This document shows positions 1 to 10,515 of a stretch of DNA of 64,000 nt, piece by piece. Under the pieces are notes generated by a model. The model saw only the letters and a program-made list of their open reading frames with translations. It was not told where the DNA came from and made no database searches. The stretch's first letter is position 1. Each line of letters begins with the position of its first letter. The position numbers were made by a program, and so were the translations under genes. The stretch is from Nyssa sinensis (Eukaryota > Streptophyta > Magnoliopsida > Cornales > Nyssaceae), in NCBI GenBank assembly GCA_008638375.1, contig CM018052.1, positions 12,190,506 through 12,254,505 on the forward strand, read 5' to 3'.

Positions 1-288
1 AAAAAAATTAAATTTTTGCTTGTGGCCGGGTTTGGTCGGTTCCACCCGGGTCACCGGGATGCCGTTTTGGTCCAATTTTTGAAACTATCTCTGAATAGGC
101 TCAAATTGTTACCGTAGGTGTATTTTAACATTCTAAGCATATTTATCTTCTATGACATACTAAAAATATGCTTCTAAATATGACTTACGTCTAAATGTGC
201 ATGTATAGTGCCCTACCGGTAAATAGTGCATGAATAGTGCCCTACCGGTAAAAAAAAAAAATTTACCTCCTATTTTTAGGTTTCTACA
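1..288 (-). repeat. 3' LTR of element E (partial)
   Basis: Matches the far end of the right LTR (about 6845-7124), including the paired phrases around 'agtgccctaccggtaaatagtgcatgaa'-type sequence and the terminal TCTACA. On the minus strand the LTR begins TGTAGAAACC at position 288. The rest lies left of the window. Confidence 0.8.
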
Positions 289-304
289 TCCTTCCCCCCT
301 TAAA
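289..304 (-). other. Polypurine tract of element E
   Basis: Pyrimidine run TCCTTCCCCCCTTAAA directly after the LTR end; on the minus strand it is a purine run immediately before the LTR start, the normal primer site for plus-strand cDNA. The hairpin seen at this place in the other elements (306-323 here) is decayed. Confidence 0.7.
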
Positions 305-796
305 TAAATTTTGTCTCGAGTTTAAAAAAAAAGTACCTCTTTTACAAAATTTAGAAAGATCAATACAAAATGCGTTGTAACATGGAGACGTGCAACCCTA
401 CATATGGATCCTTTACCTCTCCCTTCGCCAGGCGATGTGGAATGCATTACCCTCTCCCCCTAAAGGAGCCTTGTCCACTTGGGTGGGCATGCAGCGATGT
501 GCAGACATCTCCATACTCCCTGCTAGGGTCTGGTTCTGATCCTATCTATCACGGCTCACTCCACGTGACACGATGCATAATGAAATCCTCAAACATGTTG
601 GCTTATCAATGCCAATTTCTCAAATCCATCCAAGCATCATGACCCACCTTAATAATGCAACATAAAAGAGAATTCTCAATGCTCACAAGGATACCTCAAA
701 GTCTCTCACAAATGTGATGACTATCTAACTAACCTCAAATCAAGCTATGCAATCATCTAGTAATTCATCACAATGGCATCAATATATCACCTACAC

Positions 797-905
797 TTCA
801 AGATCAACCGAATCGAGCACATGTGAAAAGTCAAGCTTATACTTCCTTAACATCGATATATGAAAGACATCATGAACCCCAAATAATTGTGGTAGTAACG
901 CCAAT
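797..905 (-). pseudogene. Integrase C-terminal remnant of element E
   Basis: Reading the minus strand gives a recognisable stretch with the order HDVFH-S-MLRKY ... DFSHVLD-VDL, the conserved segment after the GPY/F motif of Tekay-type integrases; the same segment is well preserved in element C near 38300-38370. No longer frame surrounds it. It is the only integrase part left in E; the zinc-binding and catalytic domains are gone. Confidence 0.6.
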
Positions 906-2925
906 TGATCGGCCACTTCTCCAACACCTTTTTTCAATCAAGATCTTGCAAAGGTCTATTACACTCACGTTGTGTTCTTGACTAATTAAAGAAACCCATC
1001 AATCATATGGAACTTATTACATTAGTTTCAAATCTAACTTAATTTAGTCATTATAATCAACACAATCTGAAACCATTTCACACCAGATTCATCATTTAGT
1101 CATTTCGTCATAAGTCCTCAAATTGAGTTTTCAACTCATATAGTTTCACAATCATCACAAGATGCACTATCAAATTATTCCATGGAGAATTCACTTTCTC
1201 TACAATAGTAATTTCCCCAATTAAATCATCAGAATGTCCCGAACTTATTCATCACTATTAGTGTTTACTCATCATGTAAATTTATGATTTTAATCTATCA
1301 TCCATCAACCAAGGAAAAACAAAACAGACATGCACAGGCCTTACTAACAAAATGATTTCTATTATTAAAGAAATATAGTAGAAAACCTCACCTTTGAAGA
1401 TCAATCTGACCACCATGTGGCCACAATAGGAAATAGTCATAACAAAATTCCTAGCACTTTCATACTCCACTAAAAATCAAAAGACATCAAATGCACTATT
1501 ATAATTCTCAGTAGCCAACCACAGTTCAATATGTATATCTATAAGTCACTCCATCCCCGAGACATATTATCTCTAACTAATCTTACATTCCAAGAGTATC
1601 CATCAATATTGGCAGTAAATCATAACCCAATATTGACAATAATCCCCCATTTCTGTTCACAAGTCCTTGGACTTCCACAAGATCATTCCATTTTCAAATT
1701 AAAATTTCCATTCTCAACTTACATGTTAAGCAAAATTTGAAATAATACCCACCACCAGCTTGACCTAACCATGCCATTCACAATTCACTCTCTATATCAA
1801 CAACACTATCATCAACTAATAGTTCAGCAATCTAATTCATCAAGGATAAATTAAAATCTCTTTTACCTCGTATCCAAGGTATTTTCCATACACACTCCCA
1901 CATCTGGTTAAAAGTTTTTTTTTTTTCTTCATCCTTTTAAGCTTTCAAGCTTTTAATTCCATGCACTATCTAATGACATGCTCCAAAATGCAACATAAAC
2001 ACGTAAGCACATATGTACCCAATCCATGGGTGTATATAAAAACAAAACATGCAATACATATCTCTTACACATCAAAGAATTTAACATACTTCATTTATAC
2101 TCGCATACCTTACACATACATTAAGTAAAAAGAAAAATCTCATACTTAACACATATAACAAATCAATCAAACCTTGACAAATACTAAAGATGCATTACAT
2201 TTCCATCATGTATTTAGTACATACTCATGCAAGTTCGCCTTAGTTAATTCATTATTTTTTTGCTTAAATTGTCTTATTAGGTATCTTTCACCTTTTTCCT
2301 GTATACAACTAGGTGATAACCCTTAATGGATCACAACTCCTTTCGTTACTAGTTGATGGATTGGCCAATCACTTGTAACTCAAAACCTACTACCAATTCA
2401 GTATATTCATAATACAATTTCAAGTGAGCCTAACCACATGGATTTATGACCTAGTATATACATTTCTACATCATATGCTCATAACAGTTAATATTTATTT
2501 AATCATTCATACATACATAACATGGTTAAGCATACTTTTATACATGCATTACTACCAATCCAATCTATTTAGATATCACAGTCATAGTACTGTAACCCTA
2601 CGAATATTGGGTACTAACCTAGCACACACACATAGAATCAAAAAAATAACATTCAACAGCTAACACGTAGCCTACCACATAAACACTTAAGTATGGATCC
2701 ATCCTAAGAATATACATATACATGAATAAGTACACAACTTACCATATAGGTAATTAGGCACATAGCCTACCTTATAAATCACTAGGTCTACTATATAGAT
2801 ATAAGCATCTATCCACAGTTCATCAAAATCAAGCATACCACATATTGTATAATTTCACACACAAAAGTAATAAGCACTCACCTAATCATGTAATCCAAAC
2901 TAGTCCAATTAAGTCGAGGTTTAAC
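906..2925 (-). other. Non-coding interior of element E, AT-rich
   Basis: No coding sequence is supported. Two blocks recur elsewhere. Block X (about 1718-1930) matches 43586-43840 in the same orientation. Block Y (about 1931-2925) matches about 44270-45560 in the opposite orientation. The interval 906-1717 has no match that I could see. Open frames here are short and have no family features. Confidence 0.5.
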
Positions 2926-3060
2926 CTTTTTTAACTCATAACAAAGTCTATCCTAGAAGGATCCACGGACACCTCATGAAATAAAAACTATCTCCCTCAG
3001 GAGTACACACCGTCACTTTCCCCTTGTAGCAGTCTATACTCGCCCGTAAAGCAAACACCC
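2926..3060 (-). pseudogene. Protease-RT fusion remnant (element E)
   Basis: On the minus strand, a piece of aspartic protease C-terminal region (RASIDCYKGKVTVCTPEG, then SFYF) is joined directly to a later part of reverse transcriptase (VSVDPSRIDFVMS). In element C these segments are about 840 bp apart (35548 and 36387), so the RT core with its catalytic loop is missing. Element D has the same junction near 43480. The catalytic Asp of the protease is also absent. Confidence 0.65.
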
Positions 3061-4370
3061 AATTTCTCCCCCAATATAATATCAAAAGTAGACATGTCAA
3101 GTAGAATGAAAATCAAAAGAAAGAATGCGGTCAACAATCTCTATCGAGCAAGCTCTACAGATCCTCGTTAGGGTCACACTACCCCAAGTATATTCATATA
3201 ATTTACATCTTAAACACAAGGCTCATATTAAAAAATTTACTTCATCCAACTCTTAACCTGATATACAATTTCCTTCAAAGCAACAACCAATATTTATCCT
3301 TCATTCTATCAATATTGTGTAATCACTCTTACAACTATGCTAGAACTAAGTTCATGATTCACACGTTAATTCGGTCCAATTCATGCTACTCATTATTTTC
3401 ACAATGCCTATTTTCATAGGTTCATTTTATCAATCCATTATTCTCATAACAACTACTATCGATCATCTTATAAGACCAAGTAAGTCAATAGCATCCATCT
3501 CTAGGTTACCTCCAAAGGCCACTACAAAATAACATATTCCAATTCAATAAAGAAATCATTTCAACCCCTAACTTTCAGATTCATATCACTTGAATTTATA
3601 AATATCCATTCTAACACAGAAATCAAAATTCAATTATATCATAACCTGGATTTATCCGCATCAATCTTTTCCAAACCCTTCATGTCTATACAATTCTACT
3701 AAGACGAGATATCATCAATCATTACCTGATAATCTAACAAATCCCGTAAACACACTTGCTTAATCATAATTTATAAAACTCACGTCAACCACTTCCACCC
3801 ATTGTTCACAATAAACAAATAATAAGTTCTCACCCAACTTAAATGTAGTCTTTCGCCAGAAAATCCATTTAAGCAATACAATATATACACACCCATAACA
3901 TTCTCCCATAATGCTACATGATATCCTAAAGGCAAACAAGCATCGATCTATAATGTACGTAAATATGTACTAAGTCACATACCTTGTTATCACATACCAA
4001 GTTATCACACCCAGTAATGCCAATACACAAATTACTTACATCATGCACTTCACTACACCAAATCACATAACAATGTATATAGTATTAACAAACACATAAT
4101 CCCAACTAGTCATGCTTCAAGTATAAATAGTCACATAACACACAAGGCCCTATCACATACCACTGACAGTTCACACTAAGTCAAATGCTCTCCTCAAGGG
4201 TCCCATGGTGTTCAATAACACCTATCATCGCCAAGTATTCTCAAACTAGAACTCCAATACCAAGCTATCAAAGCCTACACATTACACAATGTTTACAAAA
4301 ATTTTAAATCATGCATTATGGTCCTATTGTGTTCAACAACACCAAACAGTCTCTAGGTATTCGAACCTAT
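3061..4370 (-). other. Leader region of element E
   Basis: Between primer site and protease remnant. The part nearest the primer site (about 4150-4370) resembles the start of the leader in the inverted block of D (44130-44267). No frame supports a gag protein. I see nothing else that can be assigned. Confidence 0.4.
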
Positions 4371-4385
4371 GCTCTGATACCACAT
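4371..4385 (-). other. Primer binding site of element E (tRNA-iMet)
   Basis: The minus strand reads ATGTGGTATCAGAGC immediately inside the LTR; TGGTATCAGAGC is the complement of the 3' end of plant initiator methionine tRNA. Confidence 0.85.
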
Positions 4386-7124
4386 TGTCATGCCCCGAAT
4401 TTCCATGAACCCGGAAAGTGAGTGAAATGAAATAAGAAAAGTAAAGGAAAAGTCATTAAGGTAAATTTAATTAATTACGCATTCATTTTCTCATGTTTTC
4501 CCAAGATTTTAAAATGAAAACTTGTTATTTGATTTAACCAAAATGGTCTTCAATTTTCAATTAAATACCTCCCTTAATCACTATTCAAAATAGGTTTAAA
4601 TCATGTCAAGAATGGTCTCTAAAATGGTCCCAAAACAACTTTAACAATGCCTTAGAATAATGGCCCCAAAAAGGCCCCAAATGTTCTAGAACATAAGCTC
4701 AAAAGAAGGCCAAAAAACCTACCAAAACTTGTCTAAGGAAGTGGCCAAACGTGGCTAAGAAAATGGCCAAAGGGGGTAAGTGTCATGGAGGACAACAGGC
4801 TGGTGCACATGGGGTAAGGCAGCAGGCCATACTCATGGCACAGGGTAGTGGCGCACAGGGCGTAGGTAGGCAGGCAGGGCGCACGGGGAGCGCAAGCAGC
4901 AATGCGTAGGCACGCGGTTGGGCGGCAGGGGCTGATGCAGGCTGTTCCCAAATCTAATTTTCTACAGAAACTGTGTAGCAACAGTGTAATTACTGCAAGC
5001 AAATTTCTCTGTCTGCTGCACTAATTTTCTCTGTTTTGTGATTTTTTTTCCCAAGTTTTTGAAGGCCACTCTTCCCCTAAGGTTTCTAAACTTCCATTTT
5101 AAGTACTTCTCTCACCTATTTAGATGGTGTCTTGTACATTTAATTTTTCCCTTAATTTCATCAAAATTTTGACATAACTTCCTTTGTTTTCTAAGCCTTT
5201 TTCCTACCTAATTTTCACAATACTTCATTTATATAACCATGTCACAATCCATCCTCACTCGATGGCCACAAGTTCATTAAATTAAACATGCATCATCTAA
5301 TTATACAATTCTCCACATATACACATCATATACTTTGCAATTTAAAATATCACAGTCCTTGTTTTTATTATAATTATGGGGCCTTGTCCACTTGTTTTCA
5401 TGACATACAAAGTGTATACAAATAAACACACATGGTCTAACGGCTTATGCCTTTATACAACTCAAAATATAATGCCCCGAAGACCAAATCTTCTTCATAG
5501 TCCATTTTCCTTCCTTTCTCCAAGACTTCAACAAGTCTCATGTACCGGGAGCATCGTCTGTAATATGATATCCCATGAATAGGTCAGCTCAACTACTAAT
5601 ATGACATAATGCTAATGCTAGGAACAAATCCAAGGCGTGGCATGTGCAAGTGTACATTTTAAAAGCTATACATCTACCCATTCATCAATGCAATGCAAAG
5701 GTGATATGCGTGATGCACACATGCAAACTCTATGCTACACCCATGTCTCAGTTTTACGGTCCTTCCCGGTTGGTCCATCGAGTACCACTCTATGTCTCAC
5801 TTCATGGTCCGTCCCCGTTGGCATGAGTACCAATGGCCAATTTTTGGTTTTTCACCACAGGATCTACACCCTTATAATGCATAGCACCAAGTGCTCAACC
5901 CACGCAATGTTTCGAAGGAATCACAATATGACAAAATGCCATGATTTCATTCTTATGCAATTCAATGAAACATTCCATCAACACATGGAGCATGACTTAA
6001 AAATATGCCTCTTTCATAAAGTAAAGCATAACTTCAAATTTACAACACTTTGTTTACATCAATATAAGTCACAATTCAATGAATTAAATATATGATCAAG
6101 TCTCATGTTCATCACTTTCACAATTCCTCAAAGGAAATACAAATACAAAAACTACCAACTCATGGAATAATTCGTAACTCTCAAAGAACAAGAGTTTCTA
6201 TACATGAACATAAACTAGAGTACAATGAATCAAACATATCAACAAGTCACATGTTCATCACTTTACCAAATTCCCAAAGAATAACAAAGAACACACAAGT
6301 ACATAAACAATAAACTCTAGGTTTTCAAAGCAACTACCACCTAAGTGATTTCTTAACATCAAGTAAACACCAAAATCATTCAATTAACACATAGAAAGGT
6401 AAGAAAACTCAAATCTATTCCTAACTTAGCAAGGTATCATACCTCGAATGATTTTTCTCAAACCAAGGAAGTTATGTTCGCTGCATAGCCAAACCGATGG
6501 TGAGAATATAGGTCTTGATAAGAGGAACAACTTCCTAGAAGGAAGCCTTGTAAGAATCTTGGCCTAGGAGTGTGTTTTGGTGGCTTGAAGCTTGGAGAAC
6601 CTAGGGCTTTTTCTTCATTTTTCTCCATGCACGACTTCTGCTCTGAATCTCAGACCAAAATATGACAAAAAATACACTAAGGGGCTGTATTTATTGTGGA
6701 GGGGCAAAGGTGCAAGATGACCCTTTTGCCCTTAATGAATCCGGGACCCCGTTACACTACAACCCATCCCAAAATGTCTCAATTCGATATTTTGTTTTAG
6801 CCAAAGTTCTTAAAATCATTTTAAATAAAAATTTTGGAAAAAGTAAATTTTCCCCTATGGCCGGGTTTGGCCGATTCCACCCGTGCCACCTGGGATGCCC
6901 ATTTGGTCTAATTTTTGAAACTATCTCCGAATAGGCTCACATTTTTTTAGAGGGTGTATTTTAACATTATAAGAATATTTCTCTTATGTGGCATACTCAA
7001 AATATGCTTCTAAATATGACTTACGTCTAAATGTGCATGTATAGTGCCCTACCGGTAAATAGTGCATGAATAGTGCCCTACCAGAAAAACCGAAAGATTT
7101 ACCACCAATTTTCAGGTCTCTACA
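4386..7124 (-). repeat. 5' LTR of element E (about 2.74 kb)
   Basis: On the plus strand it runs from TGTCATGCCCCGAA to TCTACA, so on the minus strand from TGTAGAGACC to GGCATGACA, with TG...CA ends. It belongs to the same LTR family as C, D and H, sharing the segment 'ttcaccacaggatctacac' and flanking text. The cysteine-rich frame at 4733-5002 is LTR sequence, not a gene. Confidence 0.8.
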
Positions 7125-7567
7125 TATATAATAAAGGAGTTTCAGTAGATTGCAAACATACATAGCAAGGAGAATCATCAATGGCTTACAATATTCACAA
7201 CTAGAGGTTATGATGGTATGCAATCATCCACAACGATTAGACATTATAAGAGTCTCAATGGTATCCATAAGGAACAATAGATATAGAGTTGGTGAATTAA
7301 TCAATTAATGAAACCATACTAAACAATAAGACTTGGTGACTTTTGAGAATATAATCACAAAGGTAATCAAGGGATTTCCACATATTAGAGTTCAGGTTTA
7401 CTTACCTTCAAACGAATTTCCCTTTTCAATGATCTCTTTCCCCTTTGGTGATCCTATAATTAGGGAACATTGCTTAGTTCAATTTTACCATCGAAAAACC
7501 TTATTTTGATTCTATTGAGCTTTTACTCCCATGGGTTATATTTTTAGGTTTAAGGATTTATGGTAGT
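7125..7567. other. Unassigned stretch between elements E and D
   Basis: Begins with TATAT right after the LTR of E. It does not match the corresponding LTR part of D (homology to 45900 onward starts only at about 7568). No coding frame, RNA gene or terminal repeat is visible. It may be older flanking DNA or the remains of an unrecognised element. Confidence 0.4.
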
Positions 7568-7947
7568 CAACCATTTTCCAAATTAGACACAAGTTATTTG
7601 GGCTTATGCCCATACATACAAAATGTAGCCCTTAGGCCAAATATACTTCAAAATCCATTTTTCCCTCTGTGCTCCAATGACTTCATCAAGTCTCATGTGT
7701 CGGGAATCTCATCTGTAATATGTAATCTCATATAAGGTAAGCACGACGGCCCAGTATGACATAATGCTAATGTAAAGAACAAAGTTAAGGCGTGACATGT
7801 GCAAAGTGTACATTTATAATCTATATGCCTTCCAATTCATCAATGCAATGAAATGGCAATATGCATGACTCACACATACAACTCCATGCCCAACACAAGT
7901 CTCGTTTCACGGTCCTTCCCCATTGGATTCGTGAGTACCACTTATAT
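7568..7947 (-). repeat. 3' LTR of element D, outer fragment
   Basis: Matches about 45900-46275 of the right LTR, e.g. the run around 'caagttatttgggcttat' and the 'catgcatgactcacacat' region. It stops at 7947 where element B begins and resumes at 28620. The last five bases (TATAT) are one copy of the target duplication of B. Confidence 0.75.
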
Positions 7948-8254
7948 TGTCACGACCTGCAACCCACCCTCTACGGATTAGCGGACCGCGACCATCCGAC
8001 CCGACCCTTTGGCCGAATCGGACCTGATCATCCTGTTCATTCACATCAGTGTACTAATAGATAACCACATGAATCATCATATGCAAACATAGCGGAAAAC
8101 ATTAACTGAATTGTTCTAAATACAAATCGTTCTGCAATTAAAAAAAACACACAGCCTGTAACATCTCTAATATATCATCTCGTCCCCAGGACGTGAATAC
8201 ACGGGAGTTCTACAAGACTGTACTACTATTACCATTACTTGTCAAAATGTCCAT
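7948..8254 (-). repeat. 3' LTR of element B, fragment 1
   Basis: Nearly identical to 25604-25910, starting TGTCACGACC. It is interrupted at 8254 by element A; bases 8250-8254 (TCCAT) are the left target duplication of A. Confidence 0.9.
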
Positions 8255-8568
8255 TGTAACACCCTGACCCAGATGTAACCGAGCAAGCTCAGTAACCGAA
8301 TCGATAATGCCTAATGTTATGATGTCAAATGAAATGGACGAATTTGGATTTGAAATTATAACAGAGCCAATAAGGCCTAATGCTACAATGATGAAATAAA
8401 CGGGTTGAATTTCAATGGTTTGAAAATATGGGTGATGCTAAGGCAAACAAATAGCGGAAAAAAAAAGAAGAAGAAATAAAAATAAAATAAAATAAATAAA
8501 ATAAGAATTAGAAATAAAATAAATAAATAAAAACAAATAAAAAGTTATGTTATGGCATATAGATTTAG

Positions 8569-8599
<31 letters not shown>

Positions 8600-10500
8600 C
8601 ATAAAAGGGGGTTACACATACGCAGAATAAAAGAAGTAACAGAAAGAAAATGGATGGAGAGTTATGTGCAGGAAATGAAAGGACGCAAAGAGAAAGAGAG
8701 AAAGAGAAGAAAAATTGAGGGGCGGTTTTGTTCAATAAAGCATGCGTTGCGTTAGAACCAGAAGGAAATAAAGAAAAAAAAAATGGAGACGATGACGGGG
8801 AGATTTCAGATCTGAAGCAGCTATTTGAGGCCAAAACAGGGCACGACTGCCACATTGTCCGACGCAGTTTTCTCCTTGGATTCATTATCAGATCGTTTCC
8901 GAAGGAAGACCAGAGATTGTCTAGTTGTTAGACTTGCCATAGCTGTGGACTCCGAATCGGAAACACTAACCCAAGAGACAAACTCCAAGTTTCTTTCATC
9001 GCTGCCATCGCCCAGAACAGGGGAAACGTCTGCGACTTGTTTAGGAACGGATTGGGTATTGTTGGGCATTGGAGCGTCTTAGGGACAGAGTGCACGATTA
9101 GAAGCGTTTGATCATTTGGGGATGACGGGAGGCACACAAACGGTGGATAGGTTCCCATTTTGGCTGTTCAGAGGTTGATGCGGCCCTGTTTTAAATAATG
9201 CGGTTTTGCTTGAGGTGGATTGAACTTCTTGATAATCCTAAGGATGAGGGTAATACAAGTCGGTGCGGGGAAAATGGGTGGCATGGTGTTGGGTTGAAAC
9301 AAGAGATTTCAGAAGTGGAAGTTGACAAAAAATTAGAGAACCCAGCTTGGGCAAAGGTATGCTGAGGGGTGAGAGGAATTTGAATGCAGCAGTAGTTGAT
9401 TGCTGTATTAGTATACCTATTTATTTCAGTGATCTTCAAAGAAGAGCTGTCATGGATGCAGCTGCCATTGCCGGTTTGCACCCCCTACGTTTAATCCATG
9501 AAGCCACAACAACTGCTTTGGCGTTTGGAAGGCAAGTCAAAAGGAAAGGAGAAAGTCACAGGATACTGGAACATTAAAAATGTAAGTAAACTTCTATCTC
9601 TTATACGTGGTTTTCCAAGCCACGATCTTGCTACTACGGCCAAAACTTGTACTCATGTATGTATCTACCGTTATTGTTCCCACCATTGATATTGTCCTAT
9701 CTGGTGGAGGCCTATTGACTGATATCTCGTGGTTTGATGCATTGTACTAACGCCTATCATTGTATGCATATCATGTTAGTTCGTACATTGCATGTTGAGA
9801 CTGTAAATGGACAAATGGTGATGGGAGTGTTTTTATTGATTGACTAGACCTACGGGCCAATTGACGGGACCTGCGAGTCGAATCCGTAATCGGACATATG
9901 GTGATGGGGGTGTTCTTACATATGGAGTCATGAGGACATTTTATATGCATTGACATTAATTGTTCACTCATAAATTGTATTTGACTGTGACCGTTTTACT
10001 ATGGCAGTATTCATGTTGATTTTGATTATTGGGCTTTACTGTTCATTGGCCTTGTGGCGTTTTACTGCTAACTGAAACCGTTGTCATGACTCGCTATCAT
10101 GTTATCTTGAATTCATGTTTTCCTATGTAATCCATAACCCGTATTTGAGATAGGCTTTTACTTACTAGGCTTTATTAGCTCACCCCCTTTTACAAATTTT
10201 TCAGGTGAGAATGTTACAGAACCACAGTAGGAGATCAGGAGCTTAAGGAGACAGGTGAGGAGCATAATAGTAATGAATGAAGTCTCTCCCATGTACTCAC
10301 CACCTAAGAGTGGTTCATGATCAATATATTGTTAGTTTAAGTTTAGTCTTTGAACAATAATTGTAATAAAGCTTCCGCACTTTAATGTCATGTTTATATT
10401 ATTTATTGTTATCATTGGTAAAAGAATGAAAAAAGTAGGGACGGCTATTGGGCCGGCCCGCGATATGGAATCTGTATAGGGTGGGTTTCGAGTCGTGACA
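8255..10500 (+). repeat. 5' LTR of element A (2246 bp)
   Basis: Begins TGTAACACCCTGACCC and ends AGTCGTGACA. It contains an (AT)n run near 8570-8595 that may serve as TATA region, a captured Hsp110-type fragment (9350-9529), a GTAAGT-like donor near 9581, a TTTTTCAGGT acceptor-like site near 10199, and AATAAA near 10366. From about 9580 on it is similar to LTR F, whereas the first 1.3 kb is not. Confidence 0.9.
9350..9529 (+). pseudogene. Captured Hsp110-type (HSP70-14/15-like) gene fragment, copy 1
   Basis: About 60 codons on the plus strand read like the nucleotide-binding domain of plant Hsp110-class chaperones: NLNAAVVDCC, then a short I-x-IPIYF strand, SDLQRRAVMDAA, IAGLHPLRLIHE and a TALAFG end. 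In the chaperone family this segment lies in the actin-like ATPase fold, in the region of roughly residues 120-185 of a protein of about 850 residues. Both ends pass into unrelated LTR sequence and there is no start context or remaining domain, so it is a passenger fragment and not a gene. Copy 1 has Ser where copy 2 keeps the expected Gly (CISIP versus CIGIP). Confidence 0.85.
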
Positions 10501-10502
10501 GC

Positions 10503-10515
10503 TTGGTATCAGAGC
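10503..10515 (+). other. Primer binding site of element A (tRNA-iMet)
   Basis: TTGGTATCAGAGC starts two bases after the 5' LTR end (10500); it is complementary to the 3' end of initiator methionine tRNA. Confidence 0.9.

Larger units (their letters stand above)
1..7124 (-). mobile_element. Element E: old Ty3/gypsy deletion derivative, cut by window edge
   Basis: Minus-strand LTR retrotransposon. The right-hand (5') LTR is 4386-7124, next to it is a tRNA-iMet primer site (4371-4385), and the left edge holds the last 288 bp of the 3' LTR, preceded on the minus strand by a polypurine tract. The internal part (289-4385, about 4.1 kb) has no gag and no reverse transcriptase core. It keeps only short protease/RT and integrase remnants, so it could not move by itself. 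The overlapping parts of its two LTRs look only about 85% alike by eye, which marks it as one of the oldest insertions here. The target duplication cannot be tested because the left end is outside the window. Confidence 0.75.

Noticed and set aside
4733..5002. Minus-strand frame of 89 codons rich in Cys with a hydrophobic start, like a secreted cysteine-rich peptide
   Set aside because: It lies inside the 5' LTR of E; no Cys pattern of a known family and no support from the other LTRs.
8565..9158. Several 60-106 codon frames on both strands, repeated at 14268-14879
   Set aside because: They are LTR sequence of A; repetition only reflects the two LTRs. Only the Hsp110-like part has family features.
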